This document shows positions 7,355-13,233 of a DNA stretch of 15,295 bases, piece after piece. The DNA lies in contig JAAVGX010000054.1 of NCBI GenBank assembly GCA_014800065.1, positions 1 to 15,295 on the forward strand. Reading direction: 5' to 3'. How positions within the stretch are numbered: the first letter of the stretch is position 1; each line of letters begins with the position of its first letter. The translations under genes and the position numbers were made by a program. Under the pieces are notes generated by a model that saw only the letters and a list, made by a program, of their open reading frames with translations, had not been told where the DNA came from and did no database searches. Origin of the DNA: Bacteroidales bacterium. GTDB taxonomy: Bacteria; Bacteroidota; Bacteroidia; Bacteroidales; Muribaculaceae.

Positions 7355-8188
7355 ATGATAGAATTAGGCAAAACCCAGAAATTGACAGTCCGCCGTGTGG
7401 TAGACTTCGGAGCATATCTTGGTTCCGACGGCGCCGATGTTGAGGTGCTTCTTCCCTCTCGTTATCTTCCTGAGAATTCGCAGGTTGGCGATGAAATCGA
7501 GGTGTTTGTATACAAGGACTCCGAGGACCGTCCAATCGCCACCACCGAGCATCCGTTCGCGACGGTTGGCGAATTTGCCTTCCTGAGCGTCAGTGCCGTG
7601 AACGATACCGGTGCTTTCCTCGACTGGGGGCTTCCGAAAGACCTGCTGGTGCCTTATAGCGAGCAGAAAGTGAAGATGCGCCGCGGGGGTATCTATCTGG
7701 TGTATGTGTACGTTGACCACGCCACCGGTCGAATCGTAGCGTCGGCAAAGGTGGAGAAGTTTCTTGGCAACGTATATCCCGACTATAAGCCGGGCCAGGA
7801 GGTCAAAGCTCTTGTGTATGAGCATAATGACATCGGCTATAAGGTTATCGTGGACAATCTTCACCGCGGAATTATCTACTCAAACGAGATATACAGCCCT
7901 ATCGAGATTGAGGAGACTGTCAAGGCCTATGTGAAGCAAGTGCGGGAGGACGGGAAAATCGACCTGACGCTCAACGATAAATCCGCCAACCGAACCGCTT
8001 CGCTGGCTGATCGCCTGATGGACTACTTGGCCGACAGCTCGAACGCGCCCGTAAGCGAGAAAATGTCGCCTGAAATGATTGCGACCATATTCGAGTGCAG
8101 CAAAAAGGACTTCAAAAAGGCCGTAGGACATCTTTATAAAGAACGTAAAATCGTCATAGCGCCCAACGGTACTATTGCCAAGGTATGA
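7355..8188 (+). CDS. cvfB: CvfB-like S1-domain RNA-binding protein
   Basis: A 277-residue protein matching the CvfB/YitL family: three S1-type OB domains followed by a winged helix. S1-like segments run about 2-64 (VRRVVDFGAYLGSDG), 68-131 (SAVNDTGAFLDWGLPKDLLVPYSEQ, the best S1 signature) and 145-207. The C-terminal 212-277 is the winged-helix part, including a KKDFKKAVGHLYKERKI helix. Known relatives bind RNA; in Staphylococcus aureus CvfB affects virulence-gene expression, but the mechanism in Bacteroidetes is not established. A TTG nine codons upstream is in frame, but the ATG at 7355 gives the family-like start MIELGKTQ. The stop overlaps the next gene by four bases (ATGA), suggesting coupled translation. 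Family call strong; gene symbol by similarity. Confidence 0.88.
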   Translation: MIELGKTQKLTVRRVVDFGAYLGSDGADVEVLLPSRYLPENSQVGDEIEVFVYKDSEDRPIATTEHPFATVGEFAFLSVSAVNDTGAFLDWGLPKDLLVPYSEQKVKMRRGGIYLVYVYVDHATGRIVASAKVEKFLGNVYPDYKPGQEVKALVYEHNDIGYKVIVDNLHRGIIYSNEIYSPIEIEETVKAYVKQVREDGKIDLTLNDKSANRTASLADRLMDYLADSSNAPVSEKMSPEMIATIFECSKKDFKKAVGHLYKERKIVIAPNGTIAKV

Positions 8189-8718
8189 AAACAGGAAAGA
8201 TTCTGCTGCTCATACTTTTATTGCTTGTGGTAATACTTGCTTTCGGAGCGGCAACAGTGCTGGCCGACCTCACCCTGATGCCCTGGTGGCAGTACTGGGG
8301 TTGGTCGCTTGCCGGGGCGATAGTGCTGAGTATCCCCCTGCGCGGAGTTGCCCGGAAAGTTACAGGGTGGCAGAGTTCGGCAGGCAACCAACTGATAGCT
8401 GCTGTGTATATCACCATCGTGGCTGCAGGTGGATTATATACTGTGAATTATGCCTTCGCCGATAAGGCTACGGCACACACCGAGGAGGTGGAGATACAGC
8501 GAAAATACACCAAGACGCGGCACCGCTCGCGGCGCGTGGGTCGACGGTACGTTCAGGGTGAGCCTTACAAGGTTTATTTCATCGAGGTGCGATTCGCCGA
8601 CGGACGTACGACCGACTTTGAAATCCCGGCGAAGCGCTACAATCGTCTCCGCACCGGTGGCCACACTAACCTGACCCTCGCAACAGGTCTGCTCGGCAGT
8701 CCCGTGATAAAACTCTGA
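8185..8718 (+). CDS. Unrecognised small membrane protein
   Basis: I do not recognise this 177-residue protein. Three hydrophobic segments are visible: about 6-27 (a run of Leu/Ile/Val that could be an uncleaved signal anchor), 36-54 (Trp-rich start, WWQYWGW), and 69-91. The remaining 85 residues are soluble. They begin acidic (HTEEVEI), pass through a very basic stretch (TKTRHRSRRVGRRY, 110-122), and end in a beta-like region (YFIEVRFADGRTTDFEIP, then LTLATGLLGSPVIKL). The ATG lies within the ATGA overlapping the cvfB-like stop, so it is almost certainly translated with it. It may be a membrane partner of that RNA-binding protein, but nothing in the sequence proves this. Coding status is supported by the overlap and normal codon usage. 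Confidence 0.75.
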   Translation: MKTGKILLLILLLLVVILAFGAATVLADLTLMPWWQYWGWSLAGAIVLSIPLRGVARKVTGWQSSAGNQLIAAVYITIVAAGGLYTVNYAFADKATAHTEEVEIQRKYTKTRHRSRRVGRRYVQGEPYKVYFIEVRFADGRTTDFEIPAKRYNRLRTGGHTNLTLATGLLGSPVIKL

Positions 8719-8741
8719 GCTATACCCGACCGAGGGTTGGT

Positions 8742-8783
8742 GTGTTCCTAATGGTGGAATTTGTGTTCCAAAGGCTGGAAAAG
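8742..8783 (+). repeat. Imperfect 21-bp tandem repeat with alternating TTCC/GGAA arms
   Basis: Units 8742-8762 and 8763-8783 share 15 of 21 bases, both starting GTGTTCC and containing TGGAA. TTCCA at 8766-8770 can pair either with TGGAA at 8755-8759 or with TGGAA at 8776-8780, giving mutually exclusive short hairpins. The second is followed within a few bases by a T6 run (8788-8793). It lies just after the membrane-protein gene and may be a weak terminator or attenuator. Confidence 0.4.
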
Positions 8784-8816
8784 AACCTTTTTTAGACTTT
8801 TTTGCGGTTAATATAA

Positions 8817-8848
8817 TGTAAAATTGGATTTTTTTTGCCAATTTTGCA
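8817..8848. promoter_or_regulatory. 11-bp inverted repeat upstream of lpxD
   Basis: TGTAAAATTGG (8817-8827) and CCAATTTTGCA (8838-8848) are complementary at ten of eleven positions, the eleventh being a T-G wobble, around a ten-base loop that contains eight Ts. It lies 45 bases before the lpxD ATG. There is no T tract after either arm, so a terminator is unlikely; an operator or promoter-overlapping site fits better. No perfect TAnnTTTG is found in this 175-base gap, but TAAAATTG and CAATTTTG within the arms each differ from it by one base. Confidence 0.5.
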
Positions 8849-8893
8849 CTTTGATTATGTAGCGTGCTTTAAGTGTGCCTATTTTTACCTACT

Positions 8894-9922
8894 ATGCAAC
8901 TGACAGCAGATATAATAGCCAATCATATAGGCGGAACGGTCGAAGGCGACGGTTCGGTGACGGTTTTCGATTTTTCAAAGATAGAGAGCGGTCGTCCCGG
9001 AACTATCACCTTCCTTTCCAATCCCAAATATACGCATTATATTTACACAACTGAAGCTTCGGTGGTGCTTGTACGGCGCGATTTTGTGGCAGAACAACCG
9101 GTTCGAGCTACTCTAATCCGCGTCGATGACCCCTATGCAAGCCTTGCACAGCTTCTGAATCTGGCGGCCAGCCTGCTGAAACCCAATCCAACAGGCATTG
9201 AGCAACCGGTATTTATCGGAGAAGGTACGGCGGTGCCCGAGGGTGCTTATATTGGCGCTTTCGCTTATATCGGCAAGGGTGTGAAGCTGGGTAAGAATGT
9301 GAAAATCTACCCGCAAGTTTACATTGGCGACGGTGTTGAAATCGGAGATGATACAATCCTTTACGCCGGAGTGAAAGTGTACTATGGATGCCGCATAGGT
9401 AATCGGTGCGTGATTCATTCGGGCGCTGTGATCGGAGCCGATGGCTTTGGGTTTGCGCCTGATGCACAGGGTGTTTACCACAAGATAGAGCAGCTTGGCA
9501 TTGTGAGCATCGACGACGATGTGGAAATCGGCGCCAACACCACGGTGGACCGTTCGACCATGGGCCGGACGCATATTGCTCGCGGTGTGAAGCTCGACAA
9601 TCTCATCCAAGTGGCTCACAATGTGGAGATAGGTCACGACACCGTTGTAGCAGCTCAGGCCGGTATGGCGGGCTCGTCGAAGGTGGGCGCTAATTGTATG
9701 ATTGGCGGCCAGGTAGGTGTTGCCGGGCATATCTCTATCGGCGACCGTACGTCCATCGGCGCTCAGAGCGGTATACCCAACAATGTGGCGCCCGACAGCA
9801 AGCTGATGGGCTATCCTGCCGTGCCTGCGGTCGATTTTGCGCGAAATGCCGTACATATCAAACGCCTTGGTGAACTCTACAAGCGCGTAGGCGAAATCGA
9901 AAAGGCCTTAAAACAAAAATAA
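8894..9922 (+). CDS. lpxD: LpxD, UDP-3-O-(3-hydroxyacyl)glucosamine N-acyltransferase
   Basis: A 342-residue enzyme that transfers a 3-hydroxyacyl chain from ACP to the 2-amino group of UDP-3-O-acylglucosamine, the third step of lipid A synthesis. Residues 1-100 form the N-terminal uridine-binding domain. Residues about 103-300 are hexapeptide repeats of a left-handed beta helix (for example [13 protein letters not shown]). H242 in LIQVAHN corresponds to the catalytic His (E. coli H239) and H279 in GVAGHISIG to the acyl-pocket His (E. coli H276). A C-terminal helix follows. An in-frame GTG seven codons upstream is rejected because the ATG at 8894 ([14 protein letters not shown]) is the family-like start. 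Only 20 bases separate it from lpxC-fabZ. Confidence 0.97.
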   Translation: MQLTADIIANHIGGTVEGDGSVTVFDFSKIESGRPGTITFLSNPKYTHYIYTTEASVVLVRRDFVAEQPVRATLIRVDDPYASLAQLLNLAASLLKPNPTGIEQPVFIGEGTAVPEGAYIGAFAYIGKGVKLGKNVKIYPQVYIGDGVEIGDDTILYAGVKVYYGCRIGNRCVIHSGAVIGADGFGFAPDAQGVYHKIEQLGIVSIDDDVEIGANTTVDRSTMGRTHIARGVKLDNLIQVAHNVEIGHDTVVAAQAGMAGSSKVGANCMIGGQVGVAGHISIGDRTSIGAQSGIPNNVAPDSKLMGYPAVPAVDFARNAVHIKRLGELYKRVGEIEKALKQK

Positions 9923-9942
9923 TAAAAACCTCATATAAAGCA

Positions 9943-11325
9943 ATGAAGCAACTAACACTGAATGGCGAATTCACACTCTCCGGAAAGGGACTCCACACCG
10001 GCGCCCATGTGACTTCGACTTTCTGCCCCGCCCCTGAAAATCACGGATATAAGATACAGCGTACTGACCTCGAAGGCCAACCCATAATTGAAGCACTGGC
10101 TGAAAATATTGTAGGCACCCAGCGCGGCACAGTAATCGGCAAAGGTACAGCCACCGTCAGCACCATCGAACATGCAATGGCAGCCCTGTATGCCTGCGGT
10201 ATCGACAACTGCCTCATCAAGGTAGATGGCCCCGAAATTCCTATCCTCGATGGTAGCGCCAAGCCGTTTTACGACGGCATTATGGAAGTAGGTACTGTTG
10301 AGCAGAATGCCGATAAGGACTTCTACTATGTTAAGCACAAGGTAGAAGTGGTTGATGAAGCCAGCGGCTCCAAGCTGATGATTCTTCCGGATGACGAATT
10401 CAGCGTAGACGTTAAGGTGAACTTCGAATCCGTAGTTCTGTCAAACCAGTACGCAACCCTGGACCATATGTCGGATTTCGGAGCAGAAGTTGCTCATGCC
10501 CGCACATTTGTATTCGTACGCGAAGTGGAGGCTCTCCTCAAGGAAGGACTCATCAAAGGTGGCGACCTGGATAACGCTATTGTTATCTACGAGCATCCTA
10601 AGACCCAGGAAGAACTGGACCATATCGCCGACATGATGGGCGTGCCTCACCACGATGCCAATGAGTTCGGCCTGATTAATTCCCGCCCCCTGTTCGCCCC
10701 CAATGAGCCCGCCCGCCATAAGCTGATGGACCTCATCGGCGACATAGCTTTGATTGGTCGTCCTCTCAAGGGCCGCATCATCGCAACCCGCCCCGGCCAC
10801 ACCATCAACGCTCAGATGGCCAAGAAGCTCCGCAATGATATCCGCCGAAACGAAGTTCAGGCTCCCAACTACGATCCCAACGCAGCTCCGCTGATGGATA
10901 ACAACGCCATCCGCCGCGCACTTCCTCACCGCTATCCCTTCCTGCTGGTGGATAAAATCATCGACAAGGGAGCACAATATATCGTAGGTGTGAAGAACGT
11001 TACCACCAATGAGCCTTTCTTCCAGGGTCACTTCCCCCAGGAACCCGTCATGCCCGGCGTACTGTTGGTGGAAGCCATGGCACAGACCGGCGGTCTGCTC
11101 GTTCTCAGCACCGTGGAGGACCCCGAGCGCTATTCCACCTACTTCATGAAAATCGACAATGTGAAATTCCGCCAGAAGGTAGTCCCCGGCGACACCCTCA
11201 TCTTCCATGTGTCGTTCATGACACCCCTTCGCCGCGGCATGGCCGTGATGAAAGGTCTTGCTTTCGTGGGCGAGAAAGTTGTGTGCGAGTGCGAGTTTAT
11301 GGCTCAGATTATAAAGAATAAGTGA
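9943..11325 (+). CDS. lpxC/fabZ: Bifunctional LpxC deacetylase / FabZ dehydratase
   Basis: A 460-residue natural fusion typical of Bacteroidetes. Residues 1 to about 305 are LpxC, the zinc deacetylase that commits UDP-3-O-acyl-GlcNAc to lipid A. Zinc ligands are H77 (in TIEHAMAAL), H259 and D263 (RHKLMDLIGD); E76 is the catalytic base and H286 (RPGHTIN) the second acid/base residue. Residues about 315-460 are FabZ, the 3-hydroxyacyl-ACP dehydratase, with LPHRYPFLLVD (327-337), catalytic H363 (GHFP) and E377 (LLVEAMAQTGG), 14 residues apart as in E. coli. The linker is about 307-318. The two halves compete for the hydroxyacyl-ACP pool that also feeds LpxA and LpxD. It sits between lpxD and lpxA. 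Confidence 0.98.
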   Translation: MKQLTLNGEFTLSGKGLHTGAHVTSTFCPAPENHGYKIQRTDLEGQPIIEALAENIVGTQRGTVIGKGTATVSTIEHAMAALYACGIDNCLIKVDGPEIPILDGSAKPFYDGIMEVGTVEQNADKDFYYVKHKVEVVDEASGSKLMILPDDEFSVDVKVNFESVVLSNQYATLDHMSDFGAEVAHARTFVFVREVEALLKEGLIKGGDLDNAIVIYEHPKTQEELDHIADMMGVPHHDANEFGLINSRPLFAPNEPARHKLMDLIGDIALIGRPLKGRIIATRPGHTINAQMAKKLRNDIRRNEVQAPNYDPNAAPLMDNNAIRRALPHRYPFLLVDKIIDKGAQYIVGVKNVTTNEPFFQGHFPQEPVMPGVLLVEAMAQTGGLLVLSTVEDPERYSTYFMKIDNVKFRQKVVPGDTLIFHVSFMTPLRRGMAVMKGLAFVGEKVVCECEFMAQIIKNK

Positions 11326-11326
11326 T

Positions 11327-11379
11327 TGCGGAAAGATTATGTGAATTTATAGACCATATATTCGAATAATCTAATCGCA
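11327..11379 (+). promoter_or_regulatory. Long interrupted stem-loop between lpxC-fabZ and lpxA
   Basis: In the 91-base gap, four blocks pair in register: 11327-11330 with 11376-11379, 11334-11340 with 11366-11372 (AGATTAT/ATAATCT), 11343-11346 with 11360-11363, and 11348-11350 with 11356-11358. That gives 18 Watson-Crick pairs plus two possible G-U pairs, separated by equal-sized internal loops and capped by a five-base loop. No U tract follows, so it is not a standard terminator. A processing or translation-control site is inferred. Confidence 0.5.
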
Positions 11380-11416
11380 TCAAAAAATACGTTAACCACT
11401 TAAAACTCCTATAATT

Positions 11417-12187
11417 ATGGCTCAACCGTTGGCCTACATACATCCCGATGCAAAAATCGGAAATAATGTCACCATAGAGCCCTTTGCCGTTATCGACGGC
11501 GATGTAGAAATCGGCGACGGCACCTTCATCGGTGCCAACGCAGTGATCCGCGATGGTGCACGAATCGGTCGCGACTGCCGCATCTTTCCCGGAGCCGTGA
11601 TTGCCGGCATACCCCAGGACCTCAAGTTCAAGGGGGAGAAAACTGTTGCGGTGATCGGCGACCGCACCACCTTGCGCGAGTGTGTTACAGTGAATCGCGG
11701 CACAGCTTCGAAGGGTCATACCCTCGTGGGCTCGGATTGCCTCATCATGGCATATAGTCATGTGGCGCACGACTGCGAGGTTGGCAACGGTGTCATTATC
11801 AGCAACGCCTCGCAGCTTGCCGGCGAGGTAATCGTGGACGATTTCGCCGTAATAGGCGGAGGCAGTCTTATCCATCAGTTCTGCCACATCGGCTCCTATA
11901 TAATGATGCAGGGCGGAGCCTTGGTTAACAAGGACATCCCCCCGTTCGTATTGGCTGCCCGCGAGCCTATTTCCTACACCGGCGTAAATGTGATAGGCAT
12001 GAAACGCCGCGGCTTCACCAATGAGCAGATAGCCGAAGCTCAGGAAGTGTACCGCCTCCTGTATAAAAACGGCCTCAACATCACCGAGGCTGTTTCAAAT
12101 ATCGAAGCCGCGATGGCACCATCGCCTATCCGCGACCTCATACTCAATTTCATCAAGGGTTCGACCCGAGGTATTTTGAGAGGCTGA
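11417..12187 (+). CDS. lpxA: LpxA, UDP-N-acetylglucosamine acyltransferase
   Basis: A 256-residue acyl-ACP:UDP-GlcNAc O-acyltransferase, first enzyme of lipid A synthesis. Residues 1 to about 180 are left-handed beta-helix hexapeptide repeats (IGNNVTIEPFAVIDGDVEIG and similar). H118 in SHVAHDCEVG corresponds to the catalytic E. coli H125, with H115 matching H122. GVNVIGMKRRGF (193-204) and a helical C-terminal domain complete the family profile. Length is close to the usual 262. The ATG at 11417 gives the standard N-terminus MAQPLAYIHPDAKIG. It follows lpxC-fabZ by 91 bases, and rnpB begins just after its stop. A candidate rnpB promoter lies in its last codons. Confidence 0.97.
   Translation: MAQPLAYIHPDAKIGNNVTIEPFAVIDGDVEIGDGTFIGANAVIRDGARIGRDCRIFPGAVIAGIPQDLKFKGEKTVAVIGDRTTLRECVTVNRGTASKGHTLVGSDCLIMAYSHVAHDCEVGNGVIISNASQLAGEVIVDDFAVIGGGSLIHQFCHIGSYIMMQGGALVNKDIPPFVLAAREPISYTGVNVIGMKRRGFTNEQIAEAQEVYRLLYKNGLNITEAVSNIEAAMAPSPIRDLILNFIKGSTRGILRG
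12148..12178 (+). promoter_or_regulatory. Candidate rnpB promoter inside the end of lpxA
   Basis: TTTC (12148-12151), 20 bases, then TATTTTG (12172-12178) is close to TTTG-N20-TAnnTTTG, with one base changed in the -33 and a spacer one base short in the -7. It ends about 13 bases before the expected 5' end of rnpB, the right distance for its start site. Confidence 0.4.
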
Positions 12188-12190
12188 AAA

Positions 12191-12568
12191 AATGCGTGGC
12201 CGGAGGGTCTGTCGCTCGTGTTCGTATCTAAAGCACGAGAGGAAAGTCCGGGCAACATAGAGCACCATACTGTCTAACGGACAGCCGTCAGTAATGGCAG
12301 AGTAGTGTGACAGAAAATAACCGCCTCCATCGTGAGGTAAGGGTGAAAAGGTGAGGTAAGAGCTCACCGGGCGCATCAGCGATGGTGCGCGCCGCACGCC
12401 TTATGGGTTGCAAGGTCAAGTATACCGGCATTTAAGGGTTGCTCGCCCATTGCCGAGGGGTAGACTGCTTACGGCGCTTCGGCGCCAGATAAATGACAGA
12501 CGGGCGGCGGAGGTTCTTCGGAAAACACCGCACCCACATAACCCGGCTTATACTCCGACCACGCTTTT
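12191..12568 (+). ncRNA. rnpB: RNase P RNA (type A-like)
   Basis: The catalytic RNA that trims 5' leaders from pre-tRNA. Conserved RNase P blocks appear in order: GAGGAAAGTCCGGGC (12239-12253), the TAACCGCC and GGTAAGGGTGAAAAGGTG blocks (about 12319-12354), AGATAAATGACAG (about 12487-12499), and AACCCGGCTTA near the 3' end. Helix P1 pairs 12194-12205 with 12553-12564, 11 of 12 positions matched. P3 is CTCGTG/CACGAG (12214-12219 with 12234-12239), and 12473-12486 is a GGCGC stem with a UUCG loop. The 5' end falls a few bases after the lpxA stop. Exact ends are estimated from P1 to within about five bases. No protein gene lies in this stretch. Confidence 0.95.
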
Positions 12569-12571
12569 TTT
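12553..12571 (+). terminator. Probable rnpB 3' end: P1 strand followed by seven Ts
   Basis: The 3' strand of helix P1 (12553-12564) is followed at once by T7 (12565-12571). The As just before the 5' P1 strand could extend the helix. P1 plus this tract could act as an intrinsic terminator, although P1 spans the whole RNA and so is an unusual terminator hairpin. Confidence 0.45.
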
Positions 12572-12575
12572 ACTC

Positions 12576-12602
12576 TTTGTCATAATGACAAAATGACATT
12601 TT
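12576..12602. repeat. Two overlapping palindromes between rnpB and the DUF695-like gene
   Basis: TTTGTCAT-A-ATGACAAA (12576-12592) is a perfect 8-bp dyad and overlaps AAAATG-A-CATTTT (12590-12602), a perfect 6-bp dyad. ATGACA occurs twice, eight bases apart. The first can form a 7-bp hairpin with a three-base loop. It may be an operator for the next gene or part of rnpB termination. Confidence 0.5.
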
Positions 12603-12631
12603 GGCAACAAATAAATTAAAACACACCGCAA

Positions 12632-13105
12632 ATGGCAGCAAAAAACGAATGGTTCACCATTCCCACAACCGATGACGATGGCCACACCATTATCGTGACC
12701 GGACGCCTCGATGTGGAGAAGTTCCGCAGTAGAGAGCGCAACAACATCCGCATCGAAATAACGCTTCCTTATACCCCGGCCGGAGAACTCGGCTTCCCCG
12801 ATGATGCCACGGCCAAACTGATGGAAGAGGTGACCGACGCGTTCCAGGCTGCCCTCAAAGGTAAGAATACAGCTATCCTTACAGGGATATATACCGGTGC
12901 CGGCGAACGCAACTGGGTGTTCTACACATTCAGCACCGATGTTTTCAACTCGTTCCTCAACCGCACCCTTGCACCCTTCCCGCTGTTGCCTTTGAACATC
13001 TACGCCGAGAACGACCCCACCTGGGCCGAATACGACGAAATGCTCGCCGCCTGCTCCACCGACGACGGCACCATCATCACCGACGCCACAGATATACTGG
13101 AGTGA
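12632..13105 (+). CDS. DUF695-like protein of unknown function
   Basis: A 157-residue soluble protein with no signal peptide or membrane segment. EWFTIPTTDDDGHTIIVTGRLD (6-27), NNIRIEITLPYTPAGELGFPDD (37-58), the central helix LMEEVTDAFQAAL (63-75), then ILTGIYTGAGERNWVFYTF (82-100) and DPTWAEYDEML (128-138) resemble DUF695, a widespread bacterial family with no established function. The acidic tail (138-157) is weakly conserved in such proteins. The start at 12632 follows a short A/T-rich leader about 60 bases after rnpB. The gene appears to be alone: rnpB lies before it and a convergent flavoprotein after it. A hairpin with a T tract at 13194-13233 may end its transcript. Confidence 0.65.
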   Translation: MAAKNEWFTIPTTDDDGHTIIVTGRLDVEKFRSRERNNIRIEITLPYTPAGELGFPDDATAKLMEEVTDAFQAALKGKNTAILTGIYTGAGERNWVFYTFSTDVFNSFLNRTLAPFPLLPLNIYAENDPTWAEYDEMLAACSTDDGTIITDATDILE

Positions 13106-13129
13106 TGTCGCGGGTGTGGTGATGTGGGA

Positions 13130-13150
13130 AAATTTCTAACAAATTTCTAA
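13130..13150. repeat. 10-bp direct repeat, period 11
   Basis: AAATTTCTAA occurs at 13130-13139 and again at 13141-13150 with one base between. It lies in the 126-base convergent gap after the DUF695-like gene. No function is assigned. Confidence 0.6.
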
Positions 13151-13193
13151 ATTCGAGCTCTAATTTTGTTTCTTGTTTGAAAATTCATAACCG

Positions 13194-13233
13194 TGTAACC
13201 ACGGTAATAATTACGGCGGTTACAAAGTTTTTT
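13194..13233 (+). terminator. Candidate terminator of the DUF695-like gene
   Basis: TGTAACC (13194-13200) pairs perfectly with GGTTACA (13218-13224), with some further pairing inside the 17-base loop. After three bases comes T6 (13228-13233). The T tract overlaps the TAA stop of the flavoprotein on the other strand. The stem is modest, so the call is tentative. Confidence 0.4.

Noticed and set aside
9113..11208. Long minus-strand open frames opposite lpxD (247 codons) and lpxC-fabZ (255 codons)
   Set aside because: Both are mirror frames of well-supported enzymes, with His/Asn-rich or low-information sequence and no start context.
12408..12596. A 62-codon open frame inside the rnpB region
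   Set aside because: The bases are explained by conserved RNase P RNA blocks and the P1 helix.
12595..12620. Possible sigma-54 promoter around TTGGCA upstream of the DUF695-like gene
   Set aside because: The -24-like half is present, but the -12 GC expected ten bases after the GG is AT, so the match fails.
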